Source: a virus. Taken from it: a DNA stretch of 41,980 nucleotides. Under the pieces are notes generated by a model that made no database searches, had not been told where the DNA came from, and was given only the letters and a program-made list of their open reading frames with translations. Positions 6,511 to 14,804 of this stretch are shown piece after piece. Both the position numbers and the translations under genes were made by a program. Positions within the stretch are counted from its first letter, which is position 1; each line of letters begins with the position of its first letter. Where the stretch lies: positions 1 to 41,980 of the IMG/VR virus record IMGVR_UViG_3300022744_000422; one strand, 5' to 3'.

Positions 6511-6702
6511 CCTTTATGATGCGAGCCCGTAATAGAACGGGATCAGGAGCAAGCCTTAATAAAAACGTACATCAATCTTGCTTAGGATGTACTTAGGAAG
6601 CTGACACCGAAATGTAAGCGAATCGCAAACAACATAGCAGATGTGAGTGTGCGAGGAATAGGTTTCATCTGACTGCTGGCATACCAGAATGTATGCCAAC
6701 AT
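6511..6702 (+). ncRNA. Structured non-coding spacer with a pseudoknot
   Basis: The stretch between the two tRNAs has no convincing reading frame but many perfect helices: CCCGT/ACGGG (6526-6530, 6537-6541); AGCAAG/CTTGCT (6548-6553, 6577-6582) interleaved with GTACATC/GATGTAC (6567-6573, 6586-6592), an H-type pseudoknot pattern; CAGATG/CATCTG (6638-6643, 6666-6671); and TGGCATAC/GTATGCCA (6677-6684, 6691-6698). It may be an independent RNA or part of a tRNA-containing precursor. Confidence 0.35.
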
Positions 6703-6775
6703 AGCGCGGTAGAGCAGTTGGTAGCTCGTTGGGCTCATATCCCAAAGGTCGCAGGTTCGAATCCTGTCTGCGCTT
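6703..6775 (+). tRNA. tRNA-Met (anticodon CAT)
   Basis: This is a canonical cloverleaf of 73 nt. The acceptor AGCGCGG/CTGCGCT has one G-U, the D arm is GAGC/GCTC, and the anticodon stem TTGGG/CCCAA surrounds loop CTCATAT (CAT at 6736-6738). The variable loop is AGGTC, and T arm GCAGG/CCTGT surrounds TTCGAAT. CCA is not encoded. The CAT anticodon could also be a lysidine-modified Ile tRNA, but the first acceptor pair being A-U does not settle this. It lies 32 bases upstream of the methyltransferase gene. Confidence 0.93.
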
Positions 6776-6807
6776 CAAAATATTATAACTGATAAACCAA
6801 ATGTCAA

Positions 6808-9324
6808 ATGACCCAAAATAAATATAACACATTTCTAAAGTCTAAGATTATAGCGGCTGAATCTTATGGATTTAAGATTGAATATGAACAACTAAACCCA
6901 ATGCTAAAACCGCATAACAAGGATGTGGTAAAATGGGCTATCAATGGAGGTCGTAGAGCTATGTTCTTAAATTTTGGCCTACACAAAACATTTACCCAGC
7001 TAGAGATAGCAAAGCAGGTAATTGGCAAAACAAATAAGCCGTTCCTGATCGTTTGCCCATTAGCCGTATCGGTGGAATTTAAAAAAGATAAGGCCCAATT
7101 TTATGTCCCGTATGACATTGAATACATTACCGATACAGATAAGATCAACGATTACAATAAGCAGATATACATAACCAATTACGAGCGGGTTAGAATGGGC
7201 GATATTAACCCGAAAAAATTCGGTGGTGTATCGTTTGATGAGGCTAGCATTTTAAGAAACCTTAAAACCGAAACAACAGACTTTGTAATAAAACACTTTC
7301 AAAAAGTACCGTACCGATTTGTAGCCACAGCTTCACCAGCACCGAATGATTATATTGAATTACTTAACTATGCCGTATTCCTTAATGTGGCTTCGCGTGG
7401 GCATTTATTGACAAGGTTCTTTCAGCGAGATAGCACAAAGGCCGGCAGCCTTACACTTTACCCAAACAAAGAAAAAGAATTTTGGCAATGGGTTAGCACA
7501 TGGGCAGTTTTCGTTAGCAATCCTTCTGACTTGGGGCATAGTGACGACGGGTATATACTACCGCCGTTGAATATATCTGAGCATATAGTTGACAGCTTGC
7601 AATCTGAAAGCCATGTGAATCAGTACGGCGAATTGGTAATGTTCCGGGACACTAAAAACGATTTCACCGAAAAAGCGAAAGAGAAAAGAGAGTCTATAAA
7701 AGAACGATGCGATAAGGCCTTTGAATTAGCTATACAATGTAAATCCGCTATCATTTGGCATGAACTTGAATCGGAGCGTCACTACCTTGAAAAGTTATTT
7801 AAAGGGTATAATTCACGTTCTATTTATGGCAGCCAAACCCTTAAACAGAAAGAGGAATTATTATTAGGATTTGCGAACGGTGAATATCCGTATTTGATCA
7901 CTAAAAAGAGGATCGCCGGGTCAGGTTGCAACTTTCAACACCACTGTAATGATATGATCTTTTGCAGCCTCGATGAAAAATTTAACGACTTCATTCAGGC
8001 GGTGCATAGATGTTACCGATTTGGACAGCAGAATGAAGTGAATGTAAAGGTCATCTACACCAATGAACAATATAAAATCATGCAGACCCTTTACCGAAAA
8101 TGGAAACAGCATGAAAATCTACAATCTGAAATGGTTGATATAGTAAAAGAATACGGTTTAAACTCTGAAATAATAAAAGCACAAATGGAAAGACAAATAT
8201 TCGCCAACGGCAAAAAAATTACCTACGATAACTGCACCCTCTACAATAACGATACGGTTATAGTTCATGAAGATCGTAACGAGATGCCGGATAATTCGAT
8301 TGATATGTATTTGACCTCTATCCCCTTTGGAGATCATTACGAATACTCCGATAATATTAACGATTTCGGACACAATCACGGTAACGAGAAATTCTTTGAG
8401 CAGATGGATTTTTTAACGCCTAATATGTTAAGGTGCTTAAAGCCCGGCCGTATCGCCGCCATTCATGTAAAGGATAGGATTAGATATAGTTATCAGAATG
8501 GCACATCATTCACAACCATATCTGATTTTAGCGGGCAAACGGTCGCCCATTACACAAAACATGGCTTTCACCTGATCGGTAAAATAACGGTGACAACCGA
8601 TGTTGTTGCCGAGAATAATCAAACGTATAGACTAGGGTGGAGTGAGCAATGTAAGGATGCAAGTAAAATGGGCGTTGGCTTACCTGAATACATTTTGCTA
8701 TTCCGAAAAGCACCAACCCACATGGATAACAGCTATTCAGATACACCGGTTCAGCATGATAAGAAAGACTACACTAAAGCCCTCTGGCAATTAGATGCAC
8801 ATGCCTACGAAAGAAGTTCAGGAGATAGATTTATGACAGGCGACGAGTTGAAAGGATTGGATATGAAAAAAATAGTTGCCGCATGGAAGAAACATAACGA
8901 ATCATCTATTTACGATTTTCAGGAACATTTGAGGATATGTGAGGAATTAGACGAAGCCGAAAAGTTAAGTTCTACATTCATGACCCTGCCGGTTCATAGT
9001 AATAATGATATGGTTTGGACGGATGTAAACCGAATGAGAACACTAAACGCAAATCAAGTAAGTACTAAAAAGGAGAAACATATTTGCCCTCTTCAGTTTG
9101 ATATCATCGAGCGATTGATAAACCGGTATACTATGAGGGGGGAAACGGTTTGCGACCCATTCGGAGGATTATTCAGCACCGCATATAAAGCACTTGAGCT
9201 AGGCCGTAAATCAGTATCAATCGAATTGAATTCCGAGTATTTTAATGATGGCCTTTACTATGTAAAGGCAATGCTTCACAAACTATCCGTACCCACATTA
9301 TTTGATTTGGCCGAGGTAGCGTAA
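6808..9324 (+). CDS. SF2 helicase - DNA N-methyltransferase fusion
   Basis: The 838-residue protein has two modules. Residues 1-470 are SNF2-like SF2 helicase: Walker A region FGLHKT (56-61, canonical GLGKT altered to GLHKT), motif Ia IVCPLAV, DEAS at 144-147, ATASPAPND at 173-181, and motif VI QAVHRCYRFGQ at 397-407. Residues about 480-838 are an N6-adenine or N4-cytosine methyltransferase in circularly permuted beta order: motif IV TSIPF at 503-507 (instead of the usual S/D/N-P-P-Y/F) and the SAM-binding DPFGG at 783-787, with about 275 residues between that may hold target recognition. No restriction nuclease is nearby, so it probably modifies phage DNA for protection or replication control. 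It begins the replication block after the tRNAs. Confidence 0.85.
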   Translation: MTQNKYNTFLKSKIIAAESYGFKIEYEQLNPMLKPHNKDVVKWAINGGRRAMFLNFGLHKTFTQLEIAKQVIGKTNKPFLIVCPLAVSVEFKKDKAQFYVPYDIEYITDTDKINDYNKQIYITNYERVRMGDINPKKFGGVSFDEASILRNLKTETTDFVIKHFQKVPYRFVATASPAPNDYIELLNYAVFLNVASRGHLLTRFFQRDSTKAGSLTLYPNKEKEFWQWVSTWAVFVSNPSDLGHSDDGYILPPLNISEHIVDSLQSESHVNQYGELVMFRDTKNDFTEKAKEKRESIKERCDKAFELAIQCKSAIIWHELESERHYLEKLFKGYNSRSIYGSQTLKQKEELLLGFANGEYPYLITKKRIAGSGCNFQHHCNDMIFCSLDEKFNDFIQAVHRCYRFGQQNEVNVKVIYTNEQYKIMQTLYRKWKQHENLQSEMVDIVKEYGLNSEIIKAQMERQIFANGKKITYDNCTLYNNDTVIVHEDRNEMPDNSIDMYLTSIPFGDHYEYSDNINDFGHNHGNEKFFEQMDFLTPNMLRCLKPGRIAAIHVKDRIRYSYQNGTSFTTISDFSGQTVAHYTKHGFHLIGKITVTTDVVAENNQTYRLGWSEQCKDASKMGVGLPEYILLFRKAPTHMDNSYSDTPVQHDKKDYTKALWQLDAHAYERSSGDRFMTGDELKGLDMKKIVAAWKKHNESSIYDFQEHLRICEELDEAEKLSSTFMTLPVHSNNDMVWTDVNRMRTLNANQVSTKKEKHICPLQFDIIERLINRYTMRGETVCDPFGGLFSTAYKALELGRKSVSIELNSEYFNDGLYYVKAMLHKLSVPTLFDLAEVA

Positions 9325-9345
9325 AAAAAATTCATAATCTATAAT

Positions 9346-9831
9346 ATGTCCCACACAATCACAGGTCGCCTCCACCTTAAAGGAGCAACAACACAAGTAA
9401 GTGAGAAGTTCGTAAAACGTGACTTCGTTATCATTGACGATAGCAATCCTCAATACCCGCAGTACATATCGTTGCAGTTAGCGCAGGATAAGTGTTCCAT
9501 ACTGGATAATATCCTCGAAGGAACAACCCTAACCGCTCATTTCAACATCCGTGGTCGTGAATGGAACGGGCCGCAAGGGTTGAAGTATTTCAATACGTTG
9601 GATGCTTGGAAGATTGAGACGGCAAGCCAAACGCAGCAGGGAGGATCGAATCCGCAGTATGGCAATCCAGCGCAAGGCCAACAACAATACAGCACAGCAG
9701 CGCAAGGCCAACCGACCCCGACCGGATCAACAGTACAAGCCCCGGCGAATACATCACAACAGGCAAGGCCAGCAGCAGCGCAACCGGTTGTACATAATAA
9801 TCAACCAATAGCCGACGATCTGCCGTTCTAA
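9346..9831 (+). CDS. Single-stranded-DNA-binding-like protein (DUF3127)
   Basis: Residues 1-85 look like a compact beta-barrel of the DUF3127 type (ITGRLHLKG, KRDFVIID, YPQYISLQLAQDK, LTAHFNIRGREW), a family largely confined to Bacteroidota and resembling the OB fold of SSB. A Q/G/P/A-rich linker (about 95-150) leads to a DDLPF tip, the acidic hydrophobic tail through which SSB proteins recruit replication partners. It probably serves as the phage SSB. It sits 21 bases after the helicase-methyltransferase and upstream of the candidate origin. Confidence 0.82.
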   Translation: MSHTITGRLHLKGATTQVSEKFVKRDFVIIDDSNPQYPQYISLQLAQDKCSILDNILEGTTLTAHFNIRGREWNGPQGLKYFNTLDAWKIETASQTQQGGSNPQYGNPAQGQQQYSTAAQGQPTPTGSTVQAPANTSQQARPAAAQPVVHNNQPIADDLPF

Positions 9832-10022
9832 TCAACAGAATATCACAGTAGCAACGATCAATCGAATACAATGAGCATAACCCCTTCATCATGCCGTACA
9901 TCTGTCCTAAGTGTCTTTTCAGCACTACCTATGTGGCATGGATATAACCCTTTACAGGGGGCCGTTTCAGAGGTTTATGGACAGTTAGACACATTGAAGT
10001 GCTACTTTGTTGCTATAGGTGA

Positions 10023-10056
10023 ACGATTTTTCAAAAAAAATACGATTTTTCAAAAA
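10023..10056 (+). repeat. Two 15-bp direct repeats, 19 bp apart
   Basis: ACGATTTTTCAAAAA occurs at 10023-10037 and again at 10042-10056. The A/T-rich tract they form could act as a DNA-unwinding element next to the iteron-like motifs downstream. Confidence 0.85.
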
Positions 10057-10117
10057 TGGCAATTTTTGGTGGGTAAGTGTCAGGATGCCCGTAAACATTG
10101 GATTTTTTGCCGTTTCG

Positions 10118-10173
10118 ATGTGTCTTTTTCGCCCTTACAAGTGTCTTTTTTAGCTCACAAGTGTCCATTTTTT
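10118..10173 (+). repeat. Iteron-like motifs spaced 20-21 bp
   Basis: ATGTGTC, AAGTGTC and AAGTGTC begin at 10118, 10139 and 10159, each followed by a T-run, so equivalent bases lie on the same face of the helix two turns apart. A further AAGTGTC at 10075 is 43 bp upstream, about twice that spacing, and another with the same T-run lies at 9909. An inverted copy (GACACT) occurs near 10204. This periodicity is typical of initiator-binding iterons. Confidence 0.5.
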
Positions 10174-10399
10174 CTCGCAAAAACTACCTTTTTAGGCTTT
10201 TCCGACACTCAAAAAACGCAAAAAGTACCGAAAAAGAGCCTTTTGAACTTGTGTATTTCGCCATTTGCCACCCCTTCGAACTGCATTTCCCAAGATAGGC
10301 ACTACTCAATACAGCTTTCGACCTTCATTTTATCACTAATCGCTACACCTGCACTGCCATTACTCCCCCATTAAACTCACCCAAAAACACCATTTAAGA

Positions 10400-12751
10400 A
10401 TGAACGTGACCATTTACCGATCTTTTGGAGACATCTCAACCGGATTCGTGCGCCCGGTGGAAAGTGTTCTTGCTCGTATTAAATCAGGAAGATCGAAGGC
10501 TATTGTTGACCAAGTGCGAAGTAAGGAATCAAAACAAGAGGCCGACGTTATCAAAAGGACTCTTCCGGCTATTCTGTTTAGTGGTAGCTTCCGGCAGCGA
10601 AATGATGCCAGTATCATCGAACATAGTGGGTTGATATGCCTTGATTTTGACAAATTCAAATCTTTAGATGATTTAAGCCAGTTTAAGAAGGGGATTGAAT
10701 CGGATGAGTATACGTTCAGCTCATTCATTTCCCCAAGCGGTAACGGTCTGAAAGTATTGGTTAAGATACCGCCGGAGAAGGAGAACCATAAACTTTATTT
10801 CGAATCACTAAAGCACAAGTATAACTCCCCTTACTTTGATCCTTCCTGTTCCAATGTTAGCCGGATATGTTTTGAATCTTACGATCCTGAAATTTATATC
10901 AATACAAACAGCACTGTATGGGATATTATCGCTGAGCCTGATATATACGATGAACCGGTACGCCCAATAGAGATACCGGTAAGAAGTGAGAATATAATCG
11001 TTGAGAATCTTATGAAATGGTTCCGACGTTTCCCAATGGTAAAAGGAGAACGGAACGCAAACCTTTTTAAACTGGCCGCAGCTTTCAATGATTATGGAGT
11101 AGCTAAGAATGTAGCGGAACAACAATGTATGGAATTCCTAACGATGGATTTCGGGGCCCGTGAGATTAGAAGTCTTGTCAATTCAGCATACAAGAAAACC
11201 GCATCATTTGGAACCAAGTTCTTTGAGGATAACTACACGAAAGGGAAACTATCCGAGATGGTGCGAAGTGGGTCCACTATCAAGGATATCAAACGGAATA
11301 TCCCTGAGTTAAAAGAGGATGAGATAGAGAAGGCGATAACCGGATTGAATGCCGCCGTATCAGTAAGTGATTTTTGGCAATATTCTGAAAAAGGAATCAT
11401 TTCAATTCTACATCATAAATTCAAATACTTCCTTCAGGAGAGAAACTATTTCAAGTACTACCCAAGTGGAACGAATGCCTTTATTTTCATTAAGATTAAT
11501 GAGAACCTGGTCGAGGAAACGAATAAGGATCAGATAAAAGACTTCACACTAAGCTACCTTGAAAGGAACAATGAAATAGGCATGAAGCCATTTAATTACA
11601 TGGCTGAAAAAACAAAGTATTTCTCTTATGAATACCTATCATTTCTCGATACTAAAGAAGTAAAATTATTAGAAGATACACCGGAACTATGCTATCTGTA
11701 TTTTTCCAATAAGATCGTTCAGATTAGTAAGAATGCGATCACTGAAATAGATTACATCGATTCGAACGGCTATGTATGGAAGAACCAAATTATAAACCGT
11801 TCATACATCAAATCAGATTTCACCAACTGTGTATTCAGTAAGTTCTTACTGTATGTAGCCGGAGAGAATCAGAACAGATATAACAGCCTGAGAAGTGTGA
11901 TAGGGTACCTATTACACAGCTTCAAAACAAGTGCGAATAATAAAGCTATCATTCTGAATGATGAAACTATTTCCGATACTCCTAATGGGGGAAGTGGGAA
12001 GGGGATATTTTGGAATGCACTAAGTCAAATGAAGAAGTTAAATTCATTGGATGGAAAATCATTCTCCTTTCACGATCAGTTTAAATATCAAACGATCTCT
12101 ACCGACTGTCAGCTATTGGTATTTGATGATGTGAAAAAGAACTTTGATTTTGAGAGTTTATTTAGTCTCATCACCGAGGGAATTATTATTGAGAGAAAAC
12201 AACAACTAGCCATCAAACTACCTGTCAGCCGGTCGCCAAAGATTCTGATCACAACAAACTATACTGTAGGCGGTAGTGGTGGTAGTTTCGATAGAAGAAA
12301 ATTCGAAGTTGAGTTCTCCTCGTATTTCAACGCGCAACATACGCCGTTGATGGTATTCGGGCATCTATTGTTTGATGAATGGAGCCAAATAGAATGGGCC
12401 AAGTTTGACAGCTTTATGATCGACTGTGTTCAACACTATCTAACACATGGTCTTGTACAGCATGAGTTTAAGAATCTTGAGGTAAGAAAGTTTATAAATA
12501 AGACATCGAGTGAATTCTATGAGTATACCAATGATGAAGACCACCTTCCTCATGCTACAAGGATTTATAACTCTGTTTTCATGGAGGATTTAATGAAAGA
12601 ATACCCTGATTTGAAAAAATGGCTAACGGCAAAGAGATTGAAAATGTGGATCGATGAATACGCTAATTATAAGGGCCTGACGATCAAAAGAGATAAGGAT
12701 CAACTAGGTAGATACTTTGAGTTGTTCAAGTTTGAGAAGGCCCCGTTTTAA
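10400..12751 (+). CDS. Primase-helicase replication protein
   Basis: The 783-residue protein combines an N-terminal BT4734/VirE-type primase-polymerase-like domain (about 1-180) with an acidic DFD at residues 82-84 and the SPSGNGLKVLV and FDPSCSNVSRICF stretches. A PriCT-like helical segment follows (about 195-275). The C-terminal half is a superfamily 3/D5-like helicase (about 480-700): Walker A GGSGKG at 530-535, Walker B VFDD around 574-577, sensor ITTN, and a following SFDRRKFEVEF arginine-finger region. It would unwind and prime the phage genome, and is the only replicase-type enzyme here, so DNA synthesis must rely on host polymerase. It lies directly after the candidate origin. Confidence 0.8.
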   Translation: MNVTIYRSFGDISTGFVRPVESVLARIKSGRSKAIVDQVRSKESKQEADVIKRTLPAILFSGSFRQRNDASIIEHSGLICLDFDKFKSLDDLSQFKKGIESDEYTFSSFISPSGNGLKVLVKIPPEKENHKLYFESLKHKYNSPYFDPSCSNVSRICFESYDPEIYINTNSTVWDIIAEPDIYDEPVRPIEIPVRSENIIVENLMKWFRRFPMVKGERNANLFKLAAAFNDYGVAKNVAEQQCMEFLTMDFGAREIRSLVNSAYKKTASFGTKFFEDNYTKGKLSEMVRSGSTIKDIKRNIPELKEDEIEKAITGLNAAVSVSDFWQYSEKGIISILHHKFKYFLQERNYFKYYPSGTNAFIFIKINENLVEETNKDQIKDFTLSYLERNNEIGMKPFNYMAEKTKYFSYEYLSFLDTKEVKLLEDTPELCYLYFSNKIVQISKNAITEIDYIDSNGYVWKNQIINRSYIKSDFTNCVFSKFLLYVAGENQNRYNSLRSVIGYLLHSFKTSANNKAIILNDETISDTPNGGSGKGIFWNALSQMKKLNSLDGKSFSFHDQFKYQTISTDCQLLVFDDVKKNFDFESLFSLITEGIIIERKQQLAIKLPVSRSPKILITTNYTVGGSGGSFDRRKFEVEFSSYFNAQHTPLMVFGHLLFDEWSQIEWAKFDSFMIDCVQHYLTHGLVQHEFKNLEVRKFINKTSSEFYEYTNDEDHLPHATRIYNSVFMEDLMKEYPDLKKWLTAKRLKMWIDEYANYKGLTIKRDKDQLGRYFELFKFEKAPF

Positions 12752-12770
12752 AATCACAACCCAACATAAC

Positions 12771-13379
12771 ATGAATACATCCATTACAATAGAAACATTC
12801 ACCACAATGTACAACGCTCGAAGAAAAGAGCGCATGGGAGATATATACTACCCGAAGTCATTCCCGTTGATGAAAACGAAAGTGATCACGAAGGGGAAGA
12901 AAGAATACAAGTCAAATGGGAACGGCATCCCAGTACTTGATACATACACCCCTCCAGTTACTAAAAAGGTTTTCGACACCAATAAATTCAACGACTTGTG
13001 TCAGGCCGTATGGGAGTATTATTTAGGAACTAAACTAAAGAGAATTAGTTCAGAAGGTAAGTATAGGCCGGAGTTAGGAAGATTCATTCAATCTACGAAC
13101 AAAGGGTTTGCCGACCTACACGGAATCCATGAAGGACGAGCCGTTTACATCGAAACAAAACAGCCGAAAGAATCGCAATTAAAGAGCCAAAGGGACTTTC
13201 AGAAGTGGGTGCAAGATGGAGGTGGATATTATTTCATTGTCCGGTCGTTTGATAGCATAATGAATGTGGTGGGGATGTTGTGTAATGTGTCGAAAGCAGG
13301 GGCAACGAATATAGAGCCGACATCTACGGAGTTGCCCAACCCGATCACTGCACTACAAACAGAATCGCAGCCCGTATAA
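12771..13379 (+). CDS. VRR-NUC-like PD-(D/E)XK nuclease
   Basis: The ATG at 12771 (ACAACATAACATG) is chosen over an in-frame TTG at 12717 that lies inside the primase-helicase gene. The 202-residue protein has GFADLHGIHEGRAVYIETKQ, giving an Asp and an E-x-K about twelve residues apart, then QRDFQKWVQDGGGYYFIV, the QxxF...GG.y.vv pattern of VRR-NUC enzymes. Such phage nucleases cut branched DNA (Holliday junctions, flaps) before packaging. It closes the replication block. Confidence 0.8.
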   Translation: MNTSITIETFTTMYNARRKERMGDIYYPKSFPLMKTKVITKGKKEYKSNGNGIPVLDTYTPPVTKKVFDTNKFNDLCQAVWEYYLGTKLKRISSEGKYRPELGRFIQSTNKGFADLHGIHEGRAVYIETKQPKESQLKSQRDFQKWVQDGGGYYFIVRSFDSIMNVVGMLCNVSKAGATNIEPTSTELPNPITALQTESQPV

Positions 13380-13442
13380 TCGCCACCACTTACAAGAACA
13401 TCCTCCATGACCTTAAACTAAAAACCGATAAAGTGTAAGAAA

Positions 13443-13634
13443 ATGTCAGAAAAATTAAAAACCATCCGTCCCGGTCAACCGATAACACATGAGCAGTTCG
13501 TAACTGCATTGGAGGAGAAGATTCGATTGGAGAAATACGTTGAGTATCTCACCAAGATCACACGAGCGTACATGTACCAAGAAGAAGCTGAACGAGTACA
13601 GCACCGGAAGAAAAGAGAAATTTCAAATCAATAA
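13443..13634 (+). CDS. Small charged helical protein, 63 aa
   Basis: The product is dominated by a long charged helix (about residues 17-60) and has a short TIRPGQPIT head. It follows a 63-base gap containing nothing else recognisable. It may be a small DNA- or protein-binding accessory factor; no family is recognised. Confidence 0.55.
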   Translation: MSEKLKTIRPGQPITHEQFVTALEEKIRLEKYVEYLTKITRAYMYQEEAERVQHRKKREISNQ

Positions 13635-13672
13635 AAAACTTAACGGCCACCTCCGATAATGGTGAAAAAATA

Positions 13673-13963
13673 ATGAATGAAGAAAAAAAAGAGAAAGGTA
13701 CCCCCGCTATTGCAAAACCGATGTTAGGCGATGTTGAATCGCTTTGGTTAGGTAGATTGAAAAAATACCTGTCTGATTATAAATACGACTATGTATATAG
13801 TTGGTGGCTTCGATGTGAATATCAACACGAAGGAATAACTACACCAAAGATTAATGCCATATTGTCAAAATTGGTTGCAAAAGGCATATTGAAAAAAGAA
13901 AAAACTGGTTCATATACGAAGTTCTCACTCAATTACCCCCCCCCCACCCACACACATCCCTAA
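13673..13963 (+). CDS. Winged-helix-like protein ending in a poly-C tract
   Basis: The 96-residue protein has a Lys/Glu-rich N-terminus, a helix-rich middle (SLWLGRLKKYLSDYK) and, at residues 58-86, a TTPKINAILSKLVAKGILKKE-like segment followed by a GSYTKFSL wing, which suggests a winged helix. The last codons lie in a run of ten C (13936-13945) followed by ACCCACACACA, giving a Pro/Thr/His tail. A change of one C would swap the final 8-13 residues, since all frames stop soon after. Confidence 0.55.
   Translation: MNEEKKEKGTPAIAKPMLGDVESLWLGRLKKYLSDYKYDYVYSWWLRCEYQHEGITTPKINAILSKLVAKGILKKEKTGSYTKFSLNYPPPTHTHP
13936..13945 (+). repeat. Homopolymer of ten C within a coding end
   Basis: Ten consecutive C are followed by ACCCACACACA. 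This is the longest G/C homopolymer in the window and is prone to slippage during replication and to sequencing error. It is located eight codons before the stop of the 13673-13963 gene. Confidence 0.95.
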
Positions 13964-14020
13964 TTTAAACAAAAAGTAAGGCTGCTTAAAGCCGAATCGT
14001 AAACAATCAAAATAAATAAT

Positions 14021-14371
14021 ATGGAAAAGAAAAATAAAAAAGGGTTCTGTATAAAATGCGAATTAGCATTACGAAATTCTGATTCAGTTGGATTGTGTGA
14101 ATATTGTGCTGATAAAGAATATGAAAGGTTGACGGCAAAAACTCCGCCCAAATACGAAGGTAAAATTGAACCGCTAAGAGATACTACACCGTTTTATATG
14201 GTAGTGGTTGCAGGTGATAGATTGAGCATAGATCCTGTTGTGTACAAATCATACGAAAAGGCTTATGAGGAATGTTTGCGCCTATCCAAAAAAGAAAACA
14301 AACCCGCTTACGTCGTTAAGTCCGTGACCCAAGTGGAACAAATACCAAATGTTACACAATTTAAACCTTAA
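14021..14371 (+). CDS. Zinc-ribbon protein, 116 aa
   Basis: Residues 10-30 contain C-x2-C (FCIKC) and, 14 residues on, C-x2-C (LCEYC), a likely structural zinc finger. The rest (about 55-116) looks like an alpha/beta domain with FYMVVVAGD, a helix around YKSYEKAYEECLRLSKKE and a final strand YVVKSV. The start follows AAATAAT, the A-rich leader common here. The partner or target is unknown. Confidence 0.65.
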   Translation: MEKKNKKGFCIKCELALRNSDSVGLCEYCADKEYERLTAKTPPKYEGKIEPLRDTTPFYMVVVAGDRLSIDPVVYKSYEKAYEECLRLSKKENKPAYVVKSVTQVEQIPNVTQFKP

Positions 14372-14375
14372 TAAT

Positions 14376-14804
14376 ATGCAACAAGAAAAACAACCCTACA
14401 CTTTCACCCCGCACGATCTTAGGATTGGGAATGTGGTGAATTCTCATTCATCGGAAGATGGATTATTACCAAAGACGATAGACGGACAAGATATAGTCAT
14501 ATTGGAGGTTCATCCAAATTACTTCAACGATCACCACTCCCCCATCCCGATCACGGTTGAGATGTTGGTGGAGGAATTGGGGTATAATTGCTTAAACCCT
14601 CATGAATATTATTACCATGAAACGGCAGAGTATGGTGGTATCAAGTTTCATGAAGGGAGGTTTTATCTATGTTTCGTTAGTGAAAAAAGGAAGAATAAAT
14701 TTACATTTTTATTAAGTCGTGACTTCACCTACCTCCACGAACTGCAAAACCTTCACTACGATTTTACACGCGAAATGTTAACCTTAAAAAGTAAAGAGAA
14801 ATGA
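14376..14804 (+). CDS. Conserved Bacteroidota phage protein (LRIGN family by pattern)
   Basis: The ATG at 14376 after CTTAATAAT is preferred to the in-frame ATG at 14349, which lies inside the preceding gene. The 142-residue protein has DLRIGNVV near its N-terminus, ITVEMLVEELGY in the middle and YLHELQNLHYDFTREMLTL near the end, a pattern I associate with a family frequent in Bacteroides-type phages and mobile elements. No biochemical function is known. The last four bases (ATGA) overlap the next gene. Confidence 0.65.
   Translation: MQQEKQPYTFTPHDLRIGNVVNSHSSEDGLLPKTIDGQDIVILEVHPNYFNDHHSPIPITVEMLVEELGYNCLNPHEYYYHETAEYGGIKFHEGRFYLCFVSEKRKNKFTFLLSRDFTYLHELQNLHYDFTREMLTLKSKEK

Larger units (their letters stand above)
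9832..10399. other. Non-coding region, candidate replication origin
   Basis: These 568 bases separate the SSB-like gene from the primase-helicase. A frame at 9871-10374 is open, but its cysteine/phenylalanine/serine-rich translation from T-rich DNA looks spurious. The region is pyrimidine-rich on the + strand and holds AAGTGTC motifs at 9909, 10075, (ATGTGTC) 10118, 10139 and 10159, plus a 15-bp direct repeat at 10023 and 10042 and a small CCCT/AGGG hairpin near 9948-9959. Motif clustering, A/T-rich tracts and adjacency to the primase-helicase are the features expected of an origin. Confidence 0.45.

Noticed and set aside
6808-9324. Type I or ISP restriction enzyme
   Set aside because: Helicase and methyltransferase modules are present but no nuclease motif or partner nuclease gene is visible nearby, so restriction activity cannot be supported.
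9871-10374. 167-residue open frame between SSB-like and primase-helicase genes
   Set aside because: Composition is rich in Cys, Phe and Ser from T-rich DNA, there is no domain pattern, and the phased repeats it covers are better explained as a non-coding origin region.
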